From the NCBI GenBank assembly GCA_024516035.1, contig CM044955.1:13182079-13246078 (forward strand): a stretch of DNA of 64,000 bases, given 5' to 3'. Within the stretch, counting starts at the first letter, position 1, and the number at the start of each line of letters is the position of its first letter. The DNA is from Bactericera cockerelli (Eukaryota > Arthropoda > Insecta > Hemiptera > Triozidae). The notes beneath the pieces were generated by a model. That model was not told where the DNA came from. It saw only the letters and a list, made by a program, of their open reading frames with translations, and did not search any database. This document shows positions 11,204 to 21,415 of this stretch, in pieces. The position numbers and the translations under genes were made by a program.

Positions 11204-12603
11204 AATTTGTTTATTCCACATTGCATAGTTATCACTTATACAAGGCGCTCATAAAAATTCAATCAGTAAATTTTAACATCATAATAAAAGAAATACCAAT
11301 ATTAATCGTTCAAATTTGATGATCATTAGACTCTAAATGACACTAGTAATGGTGTTGGGTTGTGTTATCTCAGGATGAAATCAAAAGCAATAAATATTAA
11401 TGAAATTTTATTTCCGACAAAAGCTGATAAAAAACCAGGCCATTAATTTTTTATTTTCTCAACTTGGGCACACATCCAAAACGATTGTCAAACACTTTCT
11501 TCACTTGAAAGATAAGATAGCAAAGTTTCCAAGAAATGAGAAGAATAAAATTGAATGATCCTGATGATATTACGTACTTACTGACAAATTACTAAAAAAA
11601 GCTTTTTTGTTTTTATTTTGATATTTGAAATTTTGAAATCACAAGTATTGTTTTTTGGATTACTCATTAGTAAACATTATTCTGTTGGTCAACGAAGGAA
11701 AACATGTAAGAGAAAAATCAATATAATATCTTATAACAATTGACATCTCAAATTTGATTTTTATCTAACTTCACACTAGACTCAGGCAAAGCCAATAGGT
11801 ATAATGAACATTTATATTAAAAGCTAAACCCCACTATTTCCGAAATGGTTTACGTACTTGCAGCAAGAGTTTTGAGTCAAATTCGTTTGTGTCAAAATTT
11901 TCAAATGAAGTTATATTTTCCTTGGAATGTGGAAGCAGGGAGATAATTCACCTTTAACTCCGAGAAGTTTTATGAGAGCTTAAAAGTCTGATATTTTATG
12001 AGATAAAGAGTTCATTCCTTTAATATTTTTTAATCTACTTTGGTAATTTGGTATATAAAAGCAGTATTTTGATGTAGGAAATCTTACATCCATAATATTA
12101 TGGTATTAACGCAGTCTACTATCTACAAAGAGTCTACTAACTACAAAATCGTCAAGACCCTCCTTTGTTTGGTTAATATTTCAAAAACCCTCAGTTAACA
12201 TTTTTTAATCATACCTACACAGGTTATTTTTTGATGTTATCACGACATACCAGAGAAGTAAGCAGCTTATTAAGGCTAATTATTAATTGGTTAAACCATA
12301 AAGTTTGCATTATTTCAAAGCCCGCTGAAGTCAAAAGGATTTTAAGACTGAAAAGCGTGCAGCTTTATGTACTGGAAAATGTGTTTCCTTCTCCTTGTTC
12401 CATCTCTTCTCCTCCCCCCTCTCCCTACTCCCTCCTCTTCCAACACTCACTTCCCCCCTTTGCCTCCTCATCTAATCATCTCCCCCTCCTTTCTTCCTTC
12501 GACTTCTTATCCTAATTTCTTTACACACTCCTTGGTGAATTCTTCTTGTAATTAGATTACATGGGAATATATTCGTCTTGTGATATGCATAATTTGGATA
12601 TTC
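11204..12603. other. Intergenic, no supported gene
   Basis: Unique AT-rich DNA. At 12385-12530 there is a C/T-rich tract that generates overlapping proline/serine-rich chance ORFs. No repeats from the other families were recognised. Confidence 0.4.
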
Positions 12604-12750
12604 CTTTTTTTTAAGATGAGTGTTTTTAGCCATTCTTCTTTCATAGACACTAGACACGTAATAGCAGCAAATATTCACGCTTGTGGTAGCCTGCCCATCC
12701 CGTAGTATGCCTCCCTCCCCTTTGATAGGCGAGAAGTGACACAGTTCACT
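12604..12750 (-). mobile_element. Retroposon family H copy
   Basis: Reverse orientation, starting with a poly-T (its A tail) and running through aagatgagtgttt to gaggcgagaagtgacacag. It abuts the SINE-A copy at 12765 in the opposite orientation. Confidence 0.55.
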
Positions 12751-12764
12751 AGGCAGCCATATCT

Positions 12765-12966
12765 GTCCCGGTAGCTCAGTGGTAAAGGCGGCACTTTGTG
12801 AATCCAGAGATTCCAGAGGTTGTGGGCTCGAAACCCAACCGGGACATGACAAGTTATCCTCCCATTTGGGATTTTTACCACTTAATAATATGTCTTGGGC
12901 TTACTACTGGAACAATGGGACTTTAGTAGTCCTTATCGGGCAGTATCAACAAATCGATATTATTAT
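12765..12966 (+). mobile_element. tRNA-derived SINE-A, complete
   Basis: The head tcccggtagctcagtggta is an A-box and gggctcgaaacccaaccggg is a B-box with closing stem. The body follows (cccatttgggatttttacca, gtcttgggcttactactgga), then the tail tcgggcagtatcaac + (att)n. Similar copies are at 36094, 49391 and 50910. It would transcribe from an internal pol III promoter if active. Confidence 0.8.
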
Positions 12967-13329
12967 TATCCTTACTCACTTTACTGAAATTGGTGGCAGG
13001 TGGTATCCTTAATTGAAGGTTAAAATAAGTTTTGAAGGTCATCTATATTGTTGACTACCTAATGACTATCCAATAGAACTTTTCACGTGCTTTCTTTATA
13101 TTTCGCTTTCCAACATATTTTTGTCTTTCCCTCCCCTCCAAAGTTGAAAGAAATTTCTTTCGTTCCTCCTCGGATTTTTCCCTGTTCATATTAATTTTCC
13201 GAGCGGTTCACCACGGGGTTGTAAGGCTTTGCCTTGCTCCTCTTTTTGAAATTATTTTAGATTTATTAAATTTCCTTTTCTCTAGAGTGTGCCGACTTAT
13301 TTCTTTCTGGTTTTGATGGAATGAGATAA
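12967..13329. other. Intergenic, nothing recognised
   Basis: Unique AT-rich sequence with short C/T runs and no gene-like ORF. Confidence 0.35.
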
Positions 13330-13715
13330 GATGTACATAACTAGAGGAGAGAGGGTGATAAAAAAGAGGGAGAGAGAAAAAAAAGAGGAAGGGAGAAAAA
13401 AAGAGGGAAATAAAGAGAAGGACAGAAAAATACACCACAAAAATACAGGCCGACAGACACAACACCAAAGTTGCTCAGGAGGTTATGAAACATCCAGAAA
13501 AGAAAAAAAATAATTGAAATTGGAGCAAATTTTTTTTTATATACAAAAACGAACACAACACTCCCGATTTCTAATATTAGAAATTTGTCGGAAGTAATAA
13601 GGCAAGAGGAACATAATGAAAGAGACAGAAAAAGGAGACAAAATAAAGGAAAAGAGTGATAGAAAGAGAGAGGTAGTGAAAGATAGAGATAGAAAGAAAG
13701 ATTGATTGACACTTT
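13330..13715 (+). repeat. Purine-rich (GA) low-complexity tracts
   Basis: Two long stretches of A/G on the plus strand (13340-13430 and 13610-13700) read as Lys/Glu/Arg in one direction and Ser/Leu/Phe in the other. The ORFs on both strands are products of this composition. Confidence 0.6.
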
Positions 13716-13740
13716 TTAAAATAATCATATTATTATCTGG

Positions 13741-13912
13741 TAATGGTCGTTACTCATACAAGTACCTACTCATTTTTCCTTACGAGGCCAAGATATAGAC
13801 CCCGGACATCCAAGAACAGAGCAGAAAAAATTCTAACCTGCTGGAAATCAAACCTGGGTTTTGCGCGTGCAAGCCTGGTGCGCTGTAACACTCGGTCACG
13901 GTGACTTATGAG
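13741..13912 (-). mobile_element. tRNA-derived SINE-D, 3' truncated
   Basis: Contains the head (gtgaccgagtgttacagcgc on the minus strand), a degenerate B-box (ggtttgatttcc) and the ctctgttcttggatgtccgg body. The distal part seen at 10920 is absent. Confidence 0.6.
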
Positions 13913-13923
13913 TTGTTATCAAT

Positions 13924-14314
13924 CAGGGGCGAATTATGAAACAGGTTTAGATTAATCTAAACCTGGTTTAGATTAACCCCTTAATACGCTCTCTGGTGGG
14001 AATTTTCACCAATCACAGAGCACTAAAGACTATTAATAAAAATACTACTCTTTAGTCTTTAGTGGAAGGTAATCACCAGGCGAGGTTAATGCTCAAAGCA
14101 TTTTCTACCACCTAACCCTCAAGAGACTTATTATTATGTGGTTACAAACTCAATTAATGAGGAAAAATTAATGCACTGGGTGGAATTCGAACCAACGGAT
14201 CCCTACACTACCACTACCCTACACTAAACGGATTACCAGACTAGCGTGTTAACCACTTGCCTATCAATGCACGGTGTCCACTTAGATTATTCTAATCCTG
14301 TTTCATAATTTGAT
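13924..14314. mobile_element. MITE with aaacaggattag-type TIRs, hosting a SINE-C
   Basis: The left end gaattatgaaacaggtttag mirrors the right end ctaatcctgtttcataatt. A second copy at 45184-45532 has the same ends and interior (ggtgagaatttcaaccaatc) but carries a SINE-B instead. A SINE-C fills 14040-14273 of this copy. Confidence 0.65.
14040..14273 (-). mobile_element. tRNA-derived SINE-C nested in MITE
   Basis: On the minus strand it has the A-box region (caagtggttaacacgctagt), the B-box (ggttcgaattcc) and the standard SINE-C body through the aaagactaaagagtag end. It interrupts the host MITE, so it inserted later. Confidence 0.7.
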
Positions 14315-14320
14315 CTTTAA

Positions 14321-14665
14321 AGGTCGATTCACACACATCCGTGACGTGACCGGTCCGTGATCCTTCCGGCGAGGGAAATCAGATTCTTGAAGAACTTTGA
14401 AGGGCCCTATTCCCACTCACCAGGCAAGTGAGGGTGACAGTGCAACAGTGCTCGCATCGTGTTTGTACCGTGATCCTGCACATTACTTACAGACCAGTGT
14501 TTCTCCGCAATTACCAGTGTTTTCACAATTTTTACCAGTGTTTTCACTGCCACTGCGCGGTTGGAGCACTGACCAGTGTGAATAGAAATCACTTTGGGTT
14601 CACGGCCGGTAGAATCACGGACCGGTCACGGCACTGTCACGTCACGGATGTGTGTGAATCGACCT
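14321..14665. mobile_element. PIF/Harbinger-like MITE
   Basis: The TIR is AGGTCGATTCACACACATCC at the left, with an exact inverse at the right. Further inverted sequence (ccgtgacgtgaccggtccgt) makes the TIR about 40 bp with one indel. The flanks are TAA on both sides (14318-14320 and 14666-14668), fitting the 3-bp TSD of PIF/Harbinger. The interior repeats accagtgtttt several times. There is no transposase ORF. Confidence 0.7.
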
Positions 14666-14737
14666 TAATACTTGGCTGATGCCGAAAGAAAAAAAAAAAG
14701 AAAACAAACTTGACCTTGTCTTTCCAATGATACCAGA

Positions 14738-14743
14738 TTTATT
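14738..14743 (-). promoter_or_regulatory. Poly(A) signal AATAAA of the leftward secreted-protein gene
   Basis: AATAAA begins one base beyond the TGA stop (14745-14747) on the minus strand, implying an unusually short 3' UTR if used. Confidence 0.55.
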
Positions 14744-14744
14744 A

Positions 14745-17700
14745 TCACACAAACAATTTACCACAATTACCTATGGCCTCCAAAAGGTTTTTGAAAGCTT
14801 TCTTGAACGAATCGTAATCTTGACCTAGAAAAGATTGGTTATAAACAAATTCAATCTGCTTTTTGTAACAACTGAAGAATTCCAAGGTTAAACAGTTGTC
14901 TTTCACACGGACTAGAGTGTTGAGGGAATCCTGGAAAAGATGAGGCCCCAGACTTTCGGCTGAACTGACCAATTCCTTGGCTTGGGTGAGGATCAGAGGA
15001 CATTTCTGAGTGGCTGACTTTGAGAAGTAGGCAATGAATTCGTAGATTATTGAGGTTATCAATTTGGTGATTTCAACAACAACGCTTTCTTGTGAGTATC
15101 CTTGTTGCAGTGACAGTGACGAGCTTGGACTGGCCTGTGGATAATATACAAATACATAATTATATTTTTTTTTTAATTTTATTTATTTAATAACAGGATT
15201 ACATTAATATAAAGGTATTTTCCTAAGCTAAAGCTTCTAAGAATATAGAAATTCTTTGGTCTTTGGATATTTGTTTATTAATATCAATATATTTACTTTT
15301 AGGGAGATGTTAGCATTTGAAATTAATATTACTCAAAAACAGATTAGAAAAACACCTTATGAAATTCATGGGATTCAGATATTCAGCAATAAAATCGTAA
15401 TTATTATACCTTACACAGTCTCTTTCTTTGTACAGGCGTTCTTCACACCTCGGCCGAGGTGTTTGGTAATCTAGTCCAGTTTAAATTCCTTATTTTAAAT
15501 TTGGTTTTAACGTCGTTTTCAACTGCATGGTCATATCACGAGGGGGGTGTTACCCTCAATTCGCAAATTATATTCATATTGATTATCTATTTTTAAATGA
15601 GACAATATTGAAATCAAAACAGAAACTTATCATTGAGAGATAATTTAACTTTTAAGTAATAAATACTTGAAAAATCTAGTACTGAAGTGGGCTCTACGCC
15701 CTTATAAACAATACCACAAACAAACAAACTAATAGGTAGGTACTGAAATGTCTCTAAGACAGGAACAACATACCAGTACCGTGGTCAAAACTAAACTGAT
15801 CTTTTATTTCCACAAACTACACTGGCCGCTCTCTCATCTTTCAAATCATCAAACCCTACTATACATATTACAAATATTACATTATTCCTTCCTTTTCTTT
15901 TTTCTTTTTCTTTGCTTTTGGACAGGTAACCAATCTTCATCTTTCGGATCTTCATAACTCTCTGATGATTCGGCGCTTTGCCAATCACTTAGTTCTTCGC
16001 AATTTTCTTCTTTTTGTACAGCCTCATCAATATTTTTACTATCGTTGTTTAGATCGCTTGCATCACCTTCTGGTACTCTTTCACCAGCATCATCTTCTGA
16101 TACTCTTTCATCAGCATCATCTTCTGGTGATTTTTCATCAACATCAGCTTCTGGTGGTATTCTTACATCAGCGTCATTAATAATATTATTCTCTTCATAC
16201 TGTTTGTTTTTCATTTTGTGTTGAAAATCTCTGTCGAAAACCACAGGATCCACATTGTATGTTGACTCTACTGATGGGAGTTTGTCTCGGAATTCTCTCG
16301 CAAACATGAGAAAAGCTGGCGTCTTTCCTGTAACAGAGTGAGGTGTAGAATTATAATTGAAGATAAATGTTCTCAAAGCATTGTCCAGGTCTTCGTTATT
16401 CAGCTGGGCTATCTTCAATCTTTTCAAGATGGTCCCGTTTTGACGCTCAACTTCTCCATTAGCTTGATGCCATTCTGGAGTGTTCAGATGCTGTACAATG
16501 TTATTTCCAATGCAGAAATCTCTGAGTTCACTTCTGATGAACTGTGGACTATTATCAGATATTAAAACTTTTGGTAGACCAAATAAGGAGAAAATTTTCC
16601 ACAGTGTATTAATGGTTTCCTTTGCTGTAATAGAAGTTAGAAATTCGCATAAATAATATCTACTGTAATGATCTAAAACCACGAGAACATAAGTACCATT
16701 AGGGAGTGGACCGAGGAAATCAGCAGCAATAGTACTCCATGGTGATTCAGCCATACGAACAATTTTCATGGGCTCAGGAGAGCTAGGGTTTTCTACCACC
16801 TGACATTCATGACAAGACTTACAATAACTCTCGCAGTCTTTTTCCATATTATGCCACCACACTTTGGTTCTCAACTTTTGCTTCATCTTCACAATTCCAG
16901 GATGTCCTTCGTGAGCTAGGGATAGCGTGTGCTTCCTGAGTGATGGAGGGATGAAAATCCTAGTACCTCTTAATATCACGTCATCCATTATACACAGCTC
17001 TGTCTTGATTAATTCAAATTTCCTGAACTCTACAGGCCATCTGTCACATTGTATGGCTTGTTTCAGTGAAGACATCCTCGGGTCTCGCTGTGAATGTTCT
17101 CGAATTTCTTCTAGACTTATTGCCTTAGGAGTGGTTTTCAAGGATAAAGGTGAGGGTTGTGACTTACCTTCAACTGAATTAGTAGGTATGCCTATTTTCA
17201 AAATGCCAAGTTTTTTCGCCGTCTCACCACTCAACAAGGGCACACCATTGCCTTGACAGATGAAGAATTTCACCTTTTTAAGGTTTGTCCCATTTGAAGT
17301 GGAAACGTCACACTCTAGTTTACCTATGATGGGTAAAGGTGTATCACTGCCATAGGCAAATAGCTTCTTTCTTGTATCTTCATAAAACAGAGAAGGATTC
17401 TTGCGTTTGAGGTAACGCCACGAATCAAAATCCAAAATATTGACAGAAGCCCCACTGTCAACTAGAAATTTTATATTGACTTGGCCTTTCAAAGTTATGT
17501 TCATCATCTCAGATTTTGATATCACAGTGAATACAGAGAAAGTGTTTTCATCTTGAGAGCTATCTGATTCAAGTTCTACTTGTCTAACTTGCTTTTGATA
17601 TCCATACCGTTTTGAAATGGTTTTCATTTTTACAACATCTTGAATAGTGTCCTACAATACCACATTTTAAACATCTTGCTTCTTGAGCAGGACAGGACTT

Positions 17701-19279
17701 CCAATGAGTAGATAACCCACATTTTGAGCAGTATTTGCCTTTATCATTTGACGTCATGGTATGCATTTCTTTTACTTTAGAAATCATATAATTAGGGTCA
17801 AGTTTGCCTTCTATTGCACGCGCGTGATTCTCTGATTGTTCAAGTGTCCTGGCTACCTCCAGCAGTTTCTCAATTGTCAGCTTGTCACCTTCCTTCAACA
17901 GCAACCGCCGCAACTCAGACGATGTAGACTTCTCAATCACATGATCGATTATCATTTCATTCTCACCATAGTGTTCTGGATCACAATTCTTCACTTGAGT
18001 CTTAAGTCTCATGACGAACTGTGAAGTTGACTCTCCATCGTTTTGATTCATCTTTCTAAAAACATTTCTCTCGTACGTGTAACTTTTCTTTTCATTGAAT
18101 ATTTCATTCAGCTTCTCGGAACAATACTTGTAAGGATCTTTCTTTTCTTCTTCTTCATTGACATTCAGTGCAAACCAAATGTTTTGTAAATCTTCACCAC
18201 CCAAGTGCAATAATTGCGCTTGTTTTCTCTTCGAATCTTTGATATTTTCCGCAGTGAAAAACAATTCGATGGATCTAATCCATCTGGTCCATCTTTGAGC
18301 AATTGAGCTCTCATCACCACTACACACAAAAGGTTTTATGTTACAAATGACACTTGACATAATCAAACTTTACTCGTCGCCAATGAAATGTCTCTAAGAC
18401 AGGAACAACATACCAGTACCGTGGTCAAAACTAAACTGATCTTTTATTTCCACAAACTACACTGGCCGCTCTCTCATCTTTCAAATCATCAAACCCTACT
18501 ATACATATTACAAATATTACAGGTACTAGGTACTTGTAGACTGTGAATCATACCAGATAGTTAAAGCATTTTAAGTTTTGCAATTACATTCTCAACTGTT
18601 ATAGCTACATTATTCATTTTGTTATAGCTACATTACTCAAAGAAAAATCCATTCAAATATCTGATTACAATAATTATGTAACGTGTAGTATAAGAGTTCC
18701 ATTATTAACACTGAACTAAGACCTCTGATAAGGATTTCATATCGCACCAATATTCTTCTGGTGTCCTAGATGTGAAAATAGGCAGGAATAATCGAACCCT
18801 TGCTCACTAAAACCACGCTACCTGAGAAGATCTTAGAAGCCGAATAAAAATAACTTAGGATGGATCCTCTGTATACAAAAAATATGAAAAATAAAAAATA
18901 TGATTTATTTATATTTAAGACTTCAAGATGTTCTGAAAGGTTCGTCTATCTACTATTATGTCCATGTCAGTTGATCTTTAATTTTAGCTCATTTTGAGTA
19001 CTCTTCTTCTTTCACTGTACTTTTTCCCAAACCTAATTGGGGTCTTGATTCAATGAAGTCTTCTTCTCCACTTGTTTTTGTCTAAAGCGTTAGCCCTCTT
19101 CCAACCATTCTCTCTCAAATCCTCCTCTACTGAAATATCTCCATTTAAACTTATAGTAAGCTTGAGTCTAATGATTTTGTTATTAACACAAAAAATGATA
19201 ACCTTAGGAATGATAATCTTACCTGTGCTGAATAAGTAAAAATCCCAATCAACACACAAATCAGCATGATCTTCGTCAT
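14745..19279 (-). CDS. Small secreted four-cysteine protein (spliced, 148 aa)
   Basis: I do not recognise a named family. Exon 1 (19279-19223) starts with ATG in an A-at-minus-3 context and encodes a 19-residue signal-peptide exon (MTKIMLICVLIG...YSAQ) ending CAG|GTAAG. Exon 2 (15134-14745) follows a cacag acceptor in phase 0 and encodes 129 residues starting ASPSSSL. Predicted cleavage is AQA|S, so the intron sits at the cleavage site. The mature protein is mostly helical and charged/hydrophobic, with four cysteines: QKC, DNC, FSC and GNC, spaced x35, x7, x34. The mature exon resembles 24908-25492 (both have C-x7-C ending FFSC, and IG.CGK near the end). An in-frame Met lies 25 codons upstream (19354), but it would bury the signal peptide. 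The 4.1-kb intron contains a young LTR element. A salivary or haemolymph role is possible but unsupported. The spacing is not that of odorant-binding or chemosensory proteins. Confidence 0.7.
15400..15474 (+). repeat. Helitron-like 3' end with 18-bp palindrome, copy 1
   Basis: The sequence gttcttcACACCTCGGCC, then GAGGTGT, contains a perfect palindrome at 15445-15462. Eight bases on is CTAG (15471-15474), followed by T. A hairpin about 10 nt before CTRR|T is the Helitron 3' signature. It shares upstream sequence (acagtctctttctttgta) with 63762-63830. It lies in the intron of the leftward gene. Confidence 0.5.
15485..15565 (-). repeat. Retroposon family G 3' fragment
   Basis: The reverse of gttgaaaacgacgttaaaac with the cccctcgtgatatga landmark. 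It matches the ends of copies at 32850 and 39475. It lies in the intron. Confidence 0.5.
15744..15881 (-). repeat. 3' LTR
   Basis: 138 bp, identical to 18384-18521. It contains AATAAA on the minus strand (complement of tttatt near 15802). The pol stop codon abuts it directly. Confidence 0.9.
15882..17627 (-). CDS. pol: Protease-integrase polyprotein of LTR element (RT/RNase H deleted)
   Basis: 581 codons. The aspartyl protease has LVDSGAS (DSG at residues 57-59). The sequence then passes at about residues 145-170 straight into the linker normally found after RNase H (PKAISLEEI...DP). The integrase zinc finger is H239, H242, C272, C275. The integrase core is D303, D358, E394 (DD35E spacing) with the contexts AADFLG, ISDNSPQF and NGEVER. 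No reverse-transcriptase YXDD or RNase H motif exists anywhere in the element. The tail (about 485-581) is acidic, with loose DADxxxPE repeats, then ends KRKKKRKE over the polypurine tract. The frame is +1 relative to gag and overlaps it by 44 nt. The first Met may not be the true start, because a frameshift from gag is the likely expression route. Confidence 0.85.
   Translation of the reverse strand: MKTISKRYGYQKQVRQVELESDSSQDENTFSVFTVISKSEMMNITLKGQVNIKFLVDSGASVNILDFDSWRYLKRKNPSLFYEDTRKKLFAYGSDTPLPIIGKLECDVSTSNGTNLKKVKFFICQGNGVPLLSGETAKKLGILKIGIPTNSVEGKSQPSPLSLKTTPKAISLEEIREHSQRDPRMSSLKQAIQCDRWPVEFRKFELIKTELCIMDDVILRGTRIFIPPSLRKHTLSLAHEGHPGIVKMKQKLRTKVWWHNMEKDCESYCKSCHECQVVENPSSPEPMKIVRMAESPWSTIAADFLGPLPNGTYVLVVLDHYSRYYLCEFLTSITAKETINTLWKIFSLFGLPKVLISDNSPQFIRSELRDFCIGNNIVQHLNTPEWHQANGEVERQNGTILKRLKIAQLNNEDLDNALRTFIFNYNSTPHSVTGKTPAFLMFAREFRDKLPSVESTYNVDPVVFDRDFQHKMKNKQYEENNIINDADVRIPPEADVDEKSPEDDADERVSEDDAGERVPEGDASDLNNDSKNIDEAVQKEENCEELSDWQSAESSESYEDPKDEDWLPVQKQRKRKKKRKE
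17584..18360 (-). CDS. gag: Gag-like protein of LTR element
   Basis: The ATG at 18360 gives MSSVICNIKPF, about 258 aa. A retrotransposon gag domain fills the N-terminal part (WTRWIRSIELFF, LLHLGGEDLQNIW, YERNVFRKMNQNDGESTSQF). Two zinc knuckles follow: CSKCGLSTHWKSC (CX2CX4HX3C) and CLKCGIVGHYSRCC (CX2CX4HX4C). The frame is intact. Six nucleotides further upstream a TTG is in frame but not needed. It should supply capsid for the element; whether it can package itself without its own reverse transcriptase depends on a helper. Confidence 0.85.
   Translation of the reverse strand: MSSVICNIKPFVCSGDESSIAQRWTRWIRSIELFFTAENIKDSKRKQAQLLHLGGEDLQNIWFALNVNEEEEKKDPYKYCSEKLNEIFNEKKSYTYERNVFRKMNQNDGESTSQFVMRLKTQVKNCDPEHYGENEMIIDHVIEKSTSSELRRLLLKEGDKLTIEKLLEVARTLEQSENHARAIEGKLDPNYMISKVKEMHTMTSNDKGKYCSKCGLSTHWKSCPAQEARCLKCGIVGHYSRCCKNENHFKTVWISKAS
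18384..18521 (-). repeat. 5' LTR
   Basis: 138 bp, TG...CA, identical to the other LTR. No clear TATA box is visible on reading. Confidence 0.9.
18527..19222. other. Remaining intron of leftward gene
   Basis: AT-rich, with a weak tRNA-like remnant near 18770-18830 (aataatcgaaccct context). It ends in the GTAAG donor at 19222 on the minus strand. Confidence 0.45.
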
Positions 19280-21090
19280 TGTGTAGATAAAAAAATTATA
19301 GACTATTTCGTAAGTGTTCACTTGTTCAGTGTTTCGGTTTTTTTTTTCTCGCAATTTAATTTCGACTTCTATTCAAACTGAAACTGTACTTAATGACGAA
19401 ACAACGGAGCCGCTAATTCATTTTCAACGATCTTTTCCGCTAATTCATTTGTCAATTATTAATCACTGCTTTTCAATAGAATGTTTTATCTTATCTTGTA
19501 TGAGGTAGAAATTGGTAGGCTTGTAAATTCTGTCTCGTAGACGTTAACACAAATTATATCATGAGACTCTTGAGTGTAGCAGAAACATTTATAGTGACAT
19601 GACTAACATGACTTGGATCCTAGTTGTTCATCAGGCCAAGTTTAAGAAAGTCTTGTAAATTGAAATTCAATTTTGTCAGACCTCTTCTGGCAGAGCCAAT
19701 AAGGTTAAACTTAAGCCAAATACACCAAATATGAATCAGAAAGTCAGTAAATTTATTCAGAATGGTAATAGAGAAATCGTCAGCAGAAGTAAACCCAATC
19801 AACACAAGGCTTTCTAAATTAGATAAAAGAAATGTCTATACTTTATCAAAAGTAATAGGTCTTCATTTCATCCACTTTCATCAAGACTAGATACCTCCTT
19901 TTTAAGGGCAAATTTTCTTAATTTGCAAGTACAGACCTGTCAAAGGAAATAGGTCTTCTCTTCATCCAACGTCCATCAATACAACTTAATTCCTAAGTGC
20001 AAGTGAAGACCTGAGGTTTCTCAGGTTCAAGTGAAGACCTTATAAGGAATCATGCTGAAGCTACATTATGAATATCATGGAAATCATGGCTGTTGTTTTT
20101 TATGAAATCTACAGAAATTCGTCAACTACAATCCAAGATTTACAAAGCCGCAAAGGAAAGGGCAAAGCACTCTTCAACTCCCACGAGTTGGAACTTTTCA
20201 AACTTGCAAAAGGTTTCCTGTTTCTCGAATTTTGATTGCTGGTTTGCTCCCCTCCGTTATGTTAATGAAGCCCTGTGCCCCGTTCAGTGGTCAACTTACC
20301 CCCTCCAACCCTGCCTCCCACGCTTACCCTACCTGTTCTAAAAACAATTCAATTACTGTTCCTCGTTTTTGTTTAAATAAGAAGTGAGATTTGACCAACT
20401 TTTTTTCTGTCGAAATTTGTTTTAGGTTCATTATTTTGTCCCTTGGAAATGACAAAGGGGTCATTTTGAAATTCAATGCGAGCTCTCTTTAAGTTATGAT
20501 AGGTTTATTTACCTGCCTTGCTAAAAGTAATACTGATTACAGGGACTTTATAAATACGATATTTTCACTCAACCTCCGTGCTCATTATTTTGTGTCACAA
20601 TGATAATGTCTTACATTATCAATAATCGAATATGACTAATTGTTCAGAAATTAGAATTTCTTGAAATAGAAGCGGAGAAAAGATGAAAAGTATTTTTCTA
20701 AGCTTGATGAAATTAAAAAAAAAAAACCTTGAAATTTTCACTTAGAAAAATCTTAAATGAAAAAGAAAATTGCAATCATAGAAAACTTTTACCAAGATAC
20801 GAAATATTTCAAGCAATTTTAGACTATACATAATTTGAAGTTAACGTTTCAAGTTTGTTTCAAGATAAAGTTCATTTGTAAAAAAAACTTCATGTAGATA
20901 TTGTATTTGCATCAGTCAAATAAACAAATTCAATTTCCAGGTCATTGTTGAACTCCTTAGACTGATAAGACCTATGATCTCATTTCATTATACTATCATT
21001 AACCTAATTAAATTATATTTACTCATGGAAAATGACTTAACATTCCTAAGTGTTTTCTTAATGCACTAACTACTCAATATTCATAACTAC
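19280..21090. other. Intergenic, between divergent secreted-protein genes
   Basis: Presumed promoter side of the leftward gene; no clear TATA could be placed. At 19840-20045 the phrase aggtcttc + atttcatcca-type is repeated loosely. No other gene or repeat family was recognised. Confidence 0.35.
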
Positions 21091-21124
21091 TCATAATCCA
21101 AGGCCGTATTTAAGGGGGGGGCCC

Positions 21125-21415
21125 AGGGGGCCCGGGCCCCCCCCTCCAAATTTTTACTTGAACGCAGGCTCTCGTCCCGGGCCCCCCTCGAAATTCTTAC
21201 TTAAACGCAGGCTCTCGTCCAGGCCCCCCCCTCGAAATTCTTACTTAAACGCAGGCTCTCGTCCAGGCCCCCCCCTCGAAATTCTTACTTGAACGCAGGC
21301 TCTCGTCCCGGGCCCCCCTCGAAATTCTTACTTAAACGCAGGCTCTCGTCCAGGCCCCCCCCTCGAAATTCTTACTTGAACGCAGGGTCTCGTCCAGGGC
21401 CCCCCTCGAAATTCT
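21125..21415 (+). repeat. About 43-bp tandem array within hAT-like element
   Basis: About six units of the form cgaaattcttacttaaacgc + aggctctcgtcc + C-run. Units vary mainly in C-run length and one a/g site. Confidence 0.8.

Larger units (their letters stand above)
15744..18521 (-). mobile_element. LTR retrotransposon (gypsy-type), reverse-transcriptase-less, very young
   Basis: A 2778-bp element read on the minus strand. The 138-bp LTRs (18384-18521 as 5', 15744-15881 as 3') start TG, end CA and are identical by eye. The TSD is GGTAC (15739-15743 and 18522-18526). Next to the 5' LTR is a primer-binding-site-like TTGGCGACGAG. Next to the 3' LTR is a polypurine tract overlapping the Lys/Arg-rich end of the pol frame. 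It encodes Gag and protease-integrase, but reverse transcriptase and RNase H are absent. It sits in the intron of, and in the same orientation as, the leftward secreted-protein gene. Confidence 0.9.

Noticed and set aside
14745..15062. Intronless reading of the leftward gene starting at 15062
   Set aside because: The first codon there is TTG. The frame extends upstream to a good acceptor at 15135 and joins a matching signal exon in phase 0.
19151..19354. Longer start (Met at 19354) for the leftward secreted-protein gene
   Set aside because: It would add 25 polar residues before the signal core and lose the canonical leader. The ATG at 19279 has better context.
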